The notes under the pieces: model-generated | What the model saw: only the letters and a program-made list of their open reading frames with translations | Database searches by the model: none | Told to the model about the DNA's origin: nothing | Translations under genes and position numbers: made by a program | NCBI GenBank assembly: GCA_016906335.1 | Contig: JADEYG010000012.1 | Coordinates: 1-64,000, forward strand | Origin: Novakomyces olei | Taxonomy: Eukaryota; Ascomycota; Novakomycetes; Novakomycetales; Novakomycetaceae | Reading direction: 5' to 3' | Length of the DNA stretch: 64,000 nt | Shown here: piece by piece, positions 34,280 to 46,541 of the stretch | How the letters are laid out: each line of letters starts with the position of its first letter | Numbering within the stretch: position 1 is the stretch's first letter

Positions 34280-37200
34280 CTATAATCAACCCGTCCCGGT
34301 CGTTGAAGTTTGAAGTTTTTTGGAATTGTTTGTGTTTTATTTCCTTCGGATTCGAGAGAGTTTCGGACGTCGAGTCAAAGACGCGGTTCGGTACTTATTT
34401 TTACGGATTTTTACGGAAGTTAAAACGGTTAAAGCGTCGAGTGAAGGACGTGGATTGGAGTTTGAGAATTTTGAGTTATCGAGTGTTCCGGTGAAACACA
34501 GTTATTTTGAGTTATTGAGTATCGGCTTGGATAGTCGACGATTGAGTGAACAATTTACGAAGAACGGTTCTGGAAGAACGATTACGATTACGAGTTTTGC
34601 GGTACGAGGGACAAGATGTCGCAAGAGGAGCTTAACACCTTTTTGCAATCCCTGCAAACTCAGATTGCCGAGTTGAAGGCAGAGAACGAGAAAGGGCGAT
34701 CGCACATTGCGCATCTGACCCAGGAGATCGGTTCGCGAGCTAAGAGAGCTCCGACGAGTGACGGACCAGCGGTGATGAAGCCCGACGCGTTTCGTGGGGA
34801 CCGCAGAATGGTCGAGAATTTTTTGGCGCAGCTTCGCCTTTACATCATGTTGAAACCGCACGAGTTTCGCGACGAGCGTTCGAAGGTTCTGTTCGCAGCT
34901 TCGTATTTGCGGGACGCCGCATTTGCGTGGTTCGAACCACACCTTCGCAACAACGACTTCGCTTCGGTAGTACCTACTTTTGAAGCCTTTTGCGAAGCGT
35001 TGGCCGCGAATTTCGGCAAGGTCGACAGGGTGAGTCAGGCGCAAAGAGAGTTAGCCGCCTTGAGACAACGTGGATCAGCAGCATCTTATGCGAGCATTTT
35101 TCAAAGAATTGCTTCGTACTTGGATTTCAATGACAGTGCGCTGACGTTCATGTATTATCAGGGGCTGAAGGATCGCATCAAGGATGAGCTTTCCAGGATG
35201 GACAGACCCCGCACTTTGAATGAAATGATTGAGATTTCAGTTCGCGTGGATGGAAGAATATCCGACAGGCACATCGAGAGTGCAAGCCGCGGTTCCGTGA
35301 AATATTCCAACAACCGCCCGGCTGCAAACGCGAGTACAAGTTTTACTCCTATGGATGTGGACGCGATTAGTTTGGAAAAGGAGGATAACAACCATCGCAA
35401 AAGCAACATCAAATGCTTTAACTGTGGACGCGTGGGTCATCGAGCAAGAGAATGCAAGCAGAAGAAGAAGACGTACAATCAGCAACACGTCGCTGCATTC
35501 ACGCACGAATTTTCCGATTTGGGAAAAGCGAACGCCCAGGTCCAATGAAAAGGCCTGATCTGGGCAAACAACAATTTAGGCCACCAGAAGTTATGACAGT
35601 TTTTACGGAACCGGACAAAGCAAAGCATCTGACTGTCGTCGTGAAAGTCAAGACAGAGGATGGAGAGTTGAACGCGAGAGCCCTGATTGACTCAGGAGCT
35701 ACCTCTAATTTTATCAGCGAGAAGCTCGCATCGCATGCTTTTATTAAGCTTACGGAGAAGAGCGAGACCGAGACCATCAGAGTCATTGATGGAAGGACAA
35801 TCAAGTCAGGAGGTATTCGCTTTCACACCAGCGAGATGGATATATCAATTGGCGAACATCGAGAAAGGATGACCTTCAATGTCATACCTCTTCGTGGATA
35901 CGATGCTATCTTGGGCAAGCCATGGTTGGACAAGCATGAGCCTACGATCGGATGGAGTCGCGCAAACGTCGAGTTCAAGTCGAACTACTGTTTGGCGAAC
36001 TGTTTGAAGTGCAGTACATTATCCGAATCCATGCAAGTCAGCGCAACCGAATTTGCAAGATTGGCTCGTAATGGAGAATCAGGTATTTTATGTGTGTACG
36101 CAACGGACGAGCAAGATATCGAGCCTCGCGTTACATTGCCTGGGTTCTACGAGGGATATCGCGACCTATTTGAGAAGAAGAACGCGGACGTTTTGCCGAA
36201 ACATCAACCTTGGGATCATGCGATACCCTTGGCCGAAAATGCAAAGCCGCCTTTTGGTCCGATCTACCCGCTCGCCGAACGCGAATTGCAAACTCTGAGA
36301 GATTATATCAAGGAAAACCTCGCTAAAGGTTTTATACGACCGTCGTCGTCGCCCGCGGGGGCGCCGATCTTATTTGTCAAAAAGAAAGATGGATCGCTTA
36401 GATTATGCGTTGACTATCGCGGTCTGAACGCAATCACTGTCAAAAACAGATATGCATTACCGCTTATATCCGAACTTCTAGATCGCATTCGCCAAGCAAC
36501 TATTTTTACGCGACTGGATCTTCGCGGTGCATATAATTTGGTTAGGATACGAAAAGGCGACGAATGGAAAACGGCCTTTCGTACGAGGTACGGCCACTAC
36601 GAGTATCAAGTCATGCCGTTTGGGCTTACGAATGCCCCGGCTTCGTTTCAAGCACTCGCCAACGACACTTTGCGAGATTGCCTGGATCGATACGTTGTCG
36701 TTTACTTGGACGATATACTGATTTACTCAAATACAGAGGAAGAACACGTGGAGCACGTGCGCGGAGTATTGGAGAGACTTCGCAAGGCAAATTTATTTGT
36801 CAAATTGGAGAAATGCGAATTCCATACCGACACAACGGAGTTTCTAGGCTTCGTAATTTCAACGAAAGGTGTGTCGATGGAAAATACGAAGGTCAAATCG
36901 ATTGAAACATGGCCCGAGCCAAAGAATGTTAAGGAGGTTATGTCGTTCCTGGGACTGGCGAACTATTACCGAAGATTCATCGCCAACTACAGCAAGATTA
37001 CGGTACCTCTTACCCGGCTCTTGAAGAAGGATACAAAGTTCGTGTTTAGCGATGAATGCAAGGAGTCATTCAATGCGTTGAAGGATGCATTCTTAGGCGC
37101 ACCTATTCTTGTGCACTTTGATCCACAAAAGCCGAGCTTCTTGGAAACGGACGCCTCAGAGTTTGCGATAGGCGGGATCCTTTCGCAAAAAGACGAGAAC

Positions 37201-39646
37201 GGCGATATGAGACCAATCGCATTTTACTCGCGCAAGATGACAAGCGCAGAGACGAACTACGACATTCACGACAAGGAGCTATTAGCTATTGTTGTATGTC
37301 TTCGGGAATGGAGGGTATACTTGGAGAGTCCCCTTCACAAAACTACGATATACACGGATCATCGCAATCTTGTGTACTTTTGGACCGCGCGTGTCCTGAA
37401 TAGACGGCAAATGCGCTGGTCGCAGTTACTTGCGTCTTACGATTTTGTGATCGTGTATCGTGCGGGAAAGTTTAACCACAAGGCTGACTCCTTATCGCGA
37501 AGAAGCGATTACGTTAGCAGCGAAGAGGAGGAAAAGCCAGAACGAACAATGGTGCTTTTGGACAAATCGCAATTTGTGTTTGCGATTGAGGACAACAAAA
37601 CGCTGGCACAGGATATTAAGAAATGCTACGAGAAGGACAGCATTTTGCAAAAATATTATTGAGGAGTTAAAGAGCAAGCCTCGTGCTGCTCATTTGGAGA
37701 ACTATACAATAGACAAGGAAGGTCTGTTAATGTTCTCGGGTTTGATTTACATACCCAGAGACAACGATTTGCGATTATCAATCATGCAAGAATGTCATGA
37801 TTCGCAGACTTCAGGTCACCCCGGACAGGCTAAGACGCTAGAGCTTGTGACACGAAATTACTACTGGCCTAGGATGCGGAAGGACGTATTTAACTATGTG
37901 GACTCATGCGACACTTGCGCACGAAGTAAACCATCGCGTCATGCTCCTTATGGTCTACTACATTCGTTGCGAGTGCCTACAAAGCCTTGGGAAAGCATTG
38001 CTATGGACTTCATTGTGAAGCTCCCCGTGTCAAGAGATGTCATTACAGGCAAGGACTACGACTCAATTTGGGTTATAGTATGTCGCTTTACGAAGATAGG
38101 CATCTTTGTACCAATACGCGAGACCATGGCGCGAAAGAACTAGCATTGCTATACGCTCACAGAGTATTTGCTAACTTTGGACTGCCAGAAGAAATTATCT
38201 CAGATCGTGGATCAGTTTTCGTATCACATTTTACGAAGCATTTACTCGCACATTGTGATATCAAGCAAAGGTTATCAACTGCGTACCATCCCCAGAGCGA
38301 TGGACAAACGGAAAGGCTTAATCAGAGCCTCGAGCAATATTTGAGAATTTACAGCAATTACCAACAAACGAATTGGGTAAACTTGCTACCTTTTGCACAG
38401 TTCGCATATAACAATACTGAGCAATCATCAATAAAAGCGACCCCTAGTTACGCTTTATATGGGTATCACCCCAAATGCCGTTTTACGATAGCAACAGCAC
38501 GGCAGTGTCCATCGGCGGACAATCGGATTGATTTCTTGCGAACGCTACATCGCCTTTTACAGATCGAAATCAAGCACGCCATTAGCGATCAAGCACGGTT
38601 TGCTAATACGCACCGTGTCGACAAGAATTTTGAAGTCGGTCAGAAAGTATGGCTAGTGAGAAAGAACATCAGTACCACTAGGCCAAGCGACAAGTTGGAT
38701 TACAGGAAGATTGGACCCTTTGCAATCTTGGAACGTATCGGTTTACGTGCATACAAGTGGATTTACCGAACACGATGAGAATACACCCAGTATTCCATGC
38801 TTCTTTATTGGAATCGTACAAGTCTACGTCTACGATTGTGCGACAGCAGACAGCACCACCACCACCAATAATAATTGAGAATACACCAGAGTGGGAGGTA
38901 GAGGAAGTGTTGGACTCAAGGAAGCGAAGAAACAAATTGGAATACTTCGTACACTGGAAGGGATACGATAGTGCTAATCGCACTTGGGAGCCGGCAGGCA
39001 ATTTGACAAATTGCGACGATTTAGTGAAAGAATTTCACAGATTACACCCGGCTAAGCCGAAGCTATGATGTTTACGTTAAACGCGATACAGGTTACGTCA
39101 TTCAACTCACGTAATCTTACGCAATCGCGAGACTCAACTCTTGATTTTTGTCTACGACTGCGATATAATACACAATTCGCACTAGTTATTTATCGCTATT
39201 TGGAAAAAACTTTTTTGAAAATCATGCAAAAAAAAAATTATTAAAATCGAAAACGATGAAGCTAACACCGCTTTAATCATTTACGGCGTTGACAAATTGA
39301 ACGCGACTATTGTTTATTCTATCGCACGACATACACACGTTATACGGAGGAGATACGACAACACTGACCAGGGAGACGACTTGGTTTGCAATTGGAAGAC
39401 AGTATGGTCTACATGTGTTCGTGCTCGCATTTTAATTTTCTTTCCTTACGCAGGGCAATGCGAACATTTATTGATTGATTTGATTTACCCATGCTATTTT
39501 ATTGAGACAAGACTGTGGAAGAGTTGCAATGTTCCTTATTATGTTGAAAGCTGGGAAATCTGTTGTTTTTATTTTCGCCTTACTATTGTTTTGGGATATT
39601 TTATGTTTTGCGGGCGCGGGGACCTCGCCCAAGGGAGGGGGGATAC

Positions 39647-40278
39647 TGTCATGATCCTCGCCTTGGCGAGTTCCTGACAACCGCGTTGGGAAGCGAGGGG
39701 CGACGCCTGTAGTCGGACTTGGGATGTCCGCGCGTCGCAAGCTTCGCCAACGCGGCCCAAGACCAGTCGGCGCGTAACGCGATGGTCTTGGGACGTAGAA
39801 GTTGTCTTAGTGCGCATGTAGGTACGCGCACTAAGCCAGCTTGGCCCACGGGAGCGAGGGGCTCCATGCACAATGTGCACGGACTTCGCTTCCCGTTCTC
39901 ATTCTCGCACGCTAGCGAGTGCGACTCTTCGCACTCCGCTAGCGCGAGAACATTCATAGTTATTTCCATAGTCTAGTTTAGGTTGAGAGCTTCCCGCTCT
40001 AACTTGCGCGACCTTCGCACAAGTTAGTTTGGGAAGAGTAGTTTAGAATGCGAAGGAGCATCCGCTCCTCCGCAACTTAGTTTAGTTTATAGTTGCCCGT
40101 GAAGGCCTCTCGCCCTTCACGGGTTGATTATCTCAAAGTGGGAGTAATATATTATATTACTCCTGGTAAGCCTTACAATAATCGCTTTCTGTTCCCTTGG
40201 TTTCTGTAATTCCTTTACTTCTATTTAGACTATACACGACCGGCCTCCAGCGGTTGTAGTTGTAAGGACCGTCTTACA
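39647..40278 (+). repeat. 3' LTR of chromovirus element 1
   Basis: 632 bp, equal in length and, by direct reading, in sequence to the 5' LTR. It is preceded by a polypurine tract and followed by the ATAAT duplication. Confidence 0.95.
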
Positions 40279-43200
40279 ATAATCCGTTCGATTGCGGATT
40301 ATTTCCAATTCCGGAATTTTAGTTAGCCACTTTGTGGCTTAGACAGTCTTTTCCGTAGTTGTTTCTATTTTTAGTTATAGTTAGTTAGTTCCAGCAAGGA
40401 TAAAAGGAGGCCCGTTCGCACTTTTATCCGACGCTGATTATCGACCGTGTCGACCGTGTTGACCGTGTAAACCGTTTTAAGTACTATTACCTTCCATTTG
40501 GCTTCCCACCACAGTTGCCGTGAAAGCAACACAGCCGTACCCAAACCAAACAAAGAAAAACACAACAGTATAATCAGCCCACGTTGTGGTGCCGAGCCGT
40601 TCGTCATGGAAGGTGTCGACATGAATCGTCTGAACCAATTTGTTGAGGAAACAACAGCGAAGTTACAGCTACTGGAGCATGAGAACATGATGCTGAAGGT
40701 CAAATTGGAAAACGATCAGGAGAGTCGACATGCGACGTTCAACCGGGAGCCCAAGTTAGCCCCGCCACCTTTGTTTTTTGGCGAGAGAGCTAAGGCTCGT
40801 GAATTTATCACCCAAGTGAAAATGATAACCGACGCACTACCCTCGAGATACGGATCGGACCGCCAGAAGGTCACGTTTGCAGCAACCTATTTGCGAGGAA
40901 CCGCGTTCAGGTGGATTGAGCCTCACATCCTAGGGGAAAACGAAGGAATACTCAACGATTTTGAGACGTTTTGTGATTCATTCCTACAGATGTTTGGTGA
41001 TCGAGATATTAGAAAGCAGGCGCAGAAGCAAATTCGCAATCTGAAGCAGTCTGGAGCTGTTGCTCAGTACGCAGCCGAGTTTGACAGACTCAGAGCGAAC
41101 TTTAGCTGGAACGAAGAAGCGTTGATTTCGCAGTACTACGAGGGCCTTAGCGACAGGCTTAAGGACGAATTGGCAAGAACGACAGAGCCTAGTACCTTGC
41201 GAGAGATGATCGAGATGACGATCAGTATTGATAATCGTCTATTTGAGAGACGTAAAGAGAGACAGAGAACAAGTTACGAACCGAGAACGTATTATGAGCC
41301 GAGATTTACGGGCAGAAGTAACCAGACGACTGCACCGATGGAAATTGATTTGGCGGTTGCCGGTGCCAGAGGAGCAGGCAGACCCGCAAGAGAGTACAAG
41401 ACGAATGACAGAGAGCACAAGACGAATTACAGAGACGCGAGAGACGCGAGAGAAAGAGAGAGAAGTCACGACAACAGAAACGTACAGTGTTATAATTGCC
41501 AGAAGAAAGGGCATATTGCAAAAGAGTGCAAAGAAAAGAGAATTCCGTTTGTAAGCCGTCAAGCTGCAATGACGACGAACGAGTTGAGCGACGACTCGGG
41601 AAAAGATTTCGCCTAGAGAAAGAAGTGGTTTCTCTAGGACAAGCTGAATTAAAAGCCACTGAAAGACGACGAGATACTGGAGTGAGACATTTGGAGACGG
41701 ACGTCCAAATAAATGGGCTTAGACGAAAAGCTTTAGTGGATTCAGGAGCGAACCTAAATTTCATACACCCGCGATTAATATTGAATTTGAATCTAAAGAC
41801 AGAAAGACTTCAGAGACCAATTGTGATACAGGTTGTCGATGGCCGAAGCCTGGCATCAGGACCCGTGGCGAGAACTACGAAGATTATGGACATGAAGATA
41901 GGAAATTGTGTTACACCTACGAGATTTTATGTGGCAGATATTGGCCAGAGAGACATCATTTTGGGTATTCAATGGTTGCAAGAGAACAATCCCATTATTG
42001 ATTGGAAGAATCGTACATTATCATTTGAAGTACAGAATACAGAGCAAGATTATGCAGACGCAACTTGCACGCAGACGAGCGGATTAAAGGCAAGTTTTGC
42101 GGATGAAACACAAGTGCCGCAAGAGAGCGGATTTTTTCCCGAAAAACCGGAAAGCGATAACGTTGGAAAAATCCCCCAAATTCCTACAGAATATGAAGAC
42201 TATCGTGATGTATTCGATGAGAGACGAGCAGACGTATTGCCACCGCATCGAAGCTATGATCATGAAATAATATTGGAAAAGGGATCGAAGGTACCTTTTG
42301 GACCTATCTACAACATATCTGCAGACGAGCAGAGAGAGTTGCTCAAGTATATTGAGGAAAACTTGTATAAGAAATTCATCAGAAAATCGAAGTCACCAGC
42401 AGGAGCACCCATATTGTTTGTGAAAAAGAAGGACGGGAGCTTACGACTCTGCGTGGACTACAGAGCACTAAATGCGATTACAGTCAAGAATCGATATCCT
42501 ATTCCGAGAATTGATGGACTCATCGATAAGTTAAGTGGAAGTCGTATATTTACTAAGATCGATTTGAAAGGCGCTTACAATCTGATACGTATTCGAAATG
42601 GCGACGAGTGGAAAACCGCATTTCGTACAAGATACGGACATTTTGAATACAGAGTGATGCCTTTTGGACTCACTAATGCGCCAGCAACTTTCCAAAACCT
42701 TATGAATGACGTATTCCGAGATATCCTGGATAGATATGTCTTAGTCTATCTGGATGACATCCTCATTTACTCGAGAAATAAAGAGGAACATATACAGCAT
42801 GCCAGAGAAGTGTTTAAGCGATTACGAGCAAGACAGCTGTTCGCAAAGGCAAGCAAATGTGAATTTCACAAGACAAAAGTGGAATTTCTAGGATTTATTA
42901 TATCGACAGAAGGAGTTTCGATGAGCTCGGACAAGACCAAGCCTATTAATGACTGGCCCACACCAAAGAACGTCAAGGACGTACAGTCGTTTCTTGGACT
43001 ATGCAATTATTACAGAAGATTCATTCCTGGATTTTCAAAGATTGTGACACCAATAACAAGTCTATTAAAGAAGGATAATACATTTAGCTGGGAGCAGACC
43101 AAGAGAAGGCTTTTGAACAATTGAAAGACAGCTTTCGAAGAGACGTTACGTTAAAGCATTACGATCCAGAACTCGAGTGCATTGTCGAAACAGATGCCTC

Positions 43201-45174
43201 AGATTTCGCTATAGGAGCCGTACTGTTACAAGAACAAGGAGGCGAAAAGAGACCGATTGCTTTTATAAGCAGAAAGCTTGAACCAGCCGAGATCAATTAT
43301 GATATACACGATAAAGAGTTACTTGCGATTGTCTATGCATTCGGAATATGGAGACACTATTTGCAAGGACATCCAAAGCCAATTATTGTATATACTGATC
43401 ATCGGAACTTGCAGACGTTTACTACGACAAAGAAACTATCGAGGAGACAAGCACGTTGGTCGGAACTATTAGGAGAATATGAATTTAAGATTCGATACAG
43501 AAAAGGATCAGGAAACGCAGCAGCAGACGCGTTGAGCAGAAGAGTTGATTTTAATAATGTTGACTTAAAGGAATACCAAATTGATAAGCCGTTGATCGAT
43601 CCAGCAAGATTTGATCTAAGTATGACAACAGTCGAACATATAGATACGGACGAGAAGCTGGAAATATTGCGAGCATGCCATGATCACCCATTAGCAGGAC
43701 ATTTTGGACAACATCGAACGTTAGAACTAGTACAGCGTTTTAAGAAGTGGAAAAATATGTCGCAGGATGTTAGGGATTACGTAGCATCATGTGCGACGTG
43801 CTGGAGAAGCAAGAAATCGAGGAAGAAACCTGCAGGATTATTAAACCCGCTACAAGTACCGTCAAGACCATGGGAATCTGTTTCAATGGATTTTATCGTT
43901 AAACTTCCCGAATCCGAAGGTTTTGATTCAATACTAGTGGTTGTTGACAGATTTTCTAAAATGTGTCATTTAATCCCTTGCAAAGAATCATCCACAGCAA
44001 CGGATGTAGCGAGACTATACATTGACAAGGTATTTAAACACCACGGACTACCAAATGAAATCGTATCAGACAGAGATCCAAAGTTTTTGAGCAAATTTTG
44101 GCAAGGCATGTACCAGAACCTTGGAGTTAAGCTATTGCATTCGACGAGTCACCACCCACAAACAGATGGACAGACTGAGAGAACCAATCAAACACTCGAG
44201 CAATACTTAAGAGCCTATGTCAATTACAACCAAAACAATTGGAGCAAGCTATTGTCTTTTGCGGAATTCGCAATGAACAATGCAACAAACAGCAGTACAA
44301 GACTATCACCGTTTTACATTTGCAACGGTTATCATCCAAAGGGAATACAGATCACAACTTCCCAGAGTGACAATCCAGCAGCAAATCAAACTACACGAGA
44401 CTGGAACGAATTATTTGAACGAGTCAAAAGCAACATTCAATCTGCAAATAAAGTATCAAAGCTACATTATGACAAAAAGAAAACAGCAGCAAATACATTT
44501 GTGCCTGGAGACAACGTGTGGATCCAGAGAAGACACATACACAGCGAGCGACCATCGGATAAACTAGATCATACAAGACTGGGACCTTTCAAAATTATTG
44601 AGGCTATAGGAAATAGCGCTTACAGGATTGAGCTTCCCCAACATATCAAAATACACAACGTATTTAATGAAACTTTACTGGAAAAATGTTTACCAGACCG
44701 ATTTCAGAGAGACCCAACAGATGTACACGTTCCCGATGTTCTAGTGGACACGACTGAATACGAAGTCGATTACATTTGCAATCATACAGGCAGAGGCCGA
44801 AACCGCAAATATTTAGTGCATTGGAAAGGTTATGGAGTACAAGACCGTACATGGGAACCTTTTGGAAACCTGACAAATGCAACAGAGGCAGTTAAAGCAT
44901 ACTGGAATAACCAAAAACATTGAATCCGCAATATCAACACATAATCCGCTAAGATACGGATCAGATATATCTATATTATTGCTTTTATTGTTATTCTATG
45001 CTACGACTATTACTTAATAAAATAATTAAGTATATACTATTATTATCATTATTATTTTTATGGAACGTCAAAGAATTATTACTTGTCGAAGTCAAGTATA
45101 ACGAAGTCTATATATATGTGGGCTACCCCCACCAAATCCGCAACTTAGACATCAAATCCGCAAATTTACGGACA

Positions 45175-46230
45175 ATGAACAATAACGTTCTTGAAGAGGG
45201 GAGGCAGCGCAAGCGATACGCGCTGGACAGCGGTAAGTTCCAATGTGTTGTGTGCACTCGACAGTACACCCGAAAGCACGACCGCGACCGTCACATGGAG
45301 ATGCACGACCCTGATCTGGTTGGCTGGGCCGAAGAGTGGTTTAAGGAGGAAGACCGACCGAACAAACAGTTGGCGAGAGACATTTTTACTCTGCTCGCAT
45401 CGGTTGATTTCGAAAAGCTCAAGCCCCATAGCGAAAGGTTTGTTTTCGATTGCAAGCCAACATGGGCACATGTCTTCGAGGACCTTTTGGAGGATGAGAC
45501 AGCTTTGTTTATGGACATACGGGTTCGCGTGCATGATGACGAAATACGAATCGCCCAGGTCCTCGCATCATTCGTCCAGCCGGGGACTACGAGATACGCA
45601 GCCTACAATTTGAGGCCGATCAGCGAATACGGTTTATCGTCAGTGGGCCTTCGCGCGCAAGGATTGTTGAAGGAAAGTTATTTGAATGAACTTGGATGGA
45701 ACGGGACTGCCACACCGTCGGGCACAATCACGGACGTTCACGTGGATCCGGTTCTGTGCGAAACCGTCATTGTGGGAATTCTTGGGAGAAAGCTGGTCTT
45801 TACGTGGGCCAATTCAGAGGCCAATTTACAGAAGTTGGAGCCCTATCATCGCAGGCCAGGAGACTTTATATTACCTGAAGCTCTTCGCAGCCTCGAAGGG
45901 TTAAAGATTGGAGTACTAGAGCCGGGAGTTATTTTTCGATTAAGGTCTGGGACACCACATGCGGTGATGTCTTTTGAGAAAGCAGTCTTGATGGGTTACT
46001 ATATTGCTAGCGAAGACCAGGCTTTATACCGAGTGGCAAAGTGGGAATCGTCGTGGGCTAGTACACAGTTCCCAACTATTCGAGACGAGGTAAAGGAAGA
46101 TCACGAACGTTGCTTGATGGCATATCGTGATTGGGCAGGAGAAGACAGCAGGAGACAAGGCTGGTACAAAAAGGCACAGGCGGCAGTGTCTACGTTTTTG
46201 GAAGAGGAGGATAGTGTCATATCAATATGA
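45175..46230 (+). CDS. C2H2 zinc finger / JmjC-like protein carried by chromovirus 2
   Basis: 351 residues from the ATG at 45175, in an uninterrupted frame. Residues C24, C27, H40 and H44 form a classical C2H2 finger (Cx2Cx12Hx3H). The second half has the JmjC-type double-stranded beta-helix pattern: TDVHVDP (H189, D191), GRK at 204-206, and RSGTPHAV (H262) followed by a hydrophobic strand. These are the positions of the Fe(II)-binding HxD...H and the 2-oxoglutarate-side Lys in JmjC oxygenases. It lies in the env-like position, between chromodomain and 3' LTR. The last codons run into the 3' LTR (from 46215) and overlap the polypurine tract GAAGAGGAGG, so frame and element are tightly fused. 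It is not a known gag, pol or env part. Targets could be chromatin or nucleic acid; that is inference. A captured host gene is the likely origin. Confidence 0.75.
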   Translation: MNNNVLEEGRQRKRYALDSGKFQCVVCTRQYTRKHDRDRHMEMHDPDLVGWAEEWFKEEDRPNKQLARDIFTLLASVDFEKLKPHSERFVFDCKPTWAHVFEDLLEDETALFMDIRVRVHDDEIRIAQVLASFVQPGTTRYAAYNLRPISEYGLSSVGLRAQGLLKESYLNELGWNGTATPSGTITDVHVDPVLCETVIVGILGRKLVFTWANSEANLQKLEPYHRRPGDFILPEALRSLEGLKIGVLEPGVIFRLRSGTPHAVMSFEKAVLMGYYIASEDQALYRVAKWESSWASTQFPTIRDEVKEDHERCLMAYRDWAGEDSRRQGWYKKAQAAVSTFLEEEDSVISI

Positions 46231-46541
46231 CATAATTCCGTTTTCATCGGAGATAATCCGTTCGATTGCGGATTATTTCCAATTCCGGAATTTTAGTTAG
46301 CCACTTTGTGGCTTAGACAGTCTTTTCCGTAGTTGTTTCTATTTTTAGTTATAGTTAGTTAGTTCCAGCAAGGATAAAAGGAGGCCCGTTCGCACTTTTA
46401 TCCGACGCTGATTATCGACCGTGTCGACCGTGTTGACCGTGTAAACCGTTTTAAGTACTATTACCTTCCATTTGGCTTCCCACCACAGTTGCCGTGAAAG
46501 CAACACAGCCGTACCCAAACCAAACAAAGAAAAACACAACA
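46215..46541 (+). repeat. 3' LTR of chromovirus element 2
   Basis: 327 bp, TGTCATATCA...CACAACA, equal to the summed split 5' LTR (43 + 284 bp). It contains three direct CGACCGTG/TGACCGTG repeats near 46426-46442. It is followed by the TTAAG duplication. Confidence 0.95.

Larger units (their letters stand above)
33648..40278 (+). mobile_element. Chromovirus element 1 (Ty3/gypsy), nested in the 5' LTR of element 2
   Basis: It measures 6631 bp with 632-bp LTRs (33648-34279 and 39647-40278) in which I saw no difference, so it is very young. The target duplication is ATAAT (33643-33647 and 40279-40283). Parts: gag with CCHC knuckle about 34.6-35.5 kb, protease about 35.6-36.0, reverse transcriptase about 36.3-36.8, RNase H about 37.1-37.5, integrase about 37.7-38.6, chromodomain about 38.9-39.06. 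A polypurine tract (AAGGGAGGGGGGATA) abuts the 3' LTR. ATAATCAACCCGT at 34282-34294, two bases past the 5' LTR, is perfectly complementary to 34120-34132 inside that LTR, the Tf1/sushi self-priming arrangement. About three apparent breaks in pol mark it as probably inactive. Confidence 0.95.
33605..46541 (+). mobile_element. Chromovirus element 2 (Ty3/gypsy) with extra C2H2-JmjC frame
   Basis: Its LTRs are 327 bp: the 5' one is split (33605-33647 plus 40284-40567) by element 1, the 3' one is 46215-46541. I saw no difference between them, so insertion is recent. The target duplication is TTAAG (33600-33604 and 46542-46546). Own length is about 6.3 kb. Parts: gag with zinc knuckle about 40.6-41.6 kb, protease about 41.7-42.0, reverse transcriptase about 42.3-42.8, RNase H about 43.15-43.55, integrase about 43.65-44.4, chromodomain about 44.75-44.9, then an extra reading frame 45175-46230. 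It looks nearly whole, with about one apparent break. The site after the 5' LTR (ATAATCAGC, 40570-40578) is complementary to the LTR at 40433-40441, as in Tf1-type self-priming. Confidence 0.93.

Noticed and set aside
39297-39677. 126-codon frame after the chromodomain of element 1 as a possible env-like gene
   Set aside because: It ends inside the LTR, has no signal peptide or coherent membrane pattern, and resembles nothing; no equivalent to the cargo frame of element 2.
45175-45310. The C2H2 finger as a second gag zinc knuckle
   Set aside because: Spacing is Cx2Cx12Hx3H, not the CCHC knuckle Cx2Cx4Hx4C, and a normal knuckle is already present in gag near 41.5 kb.
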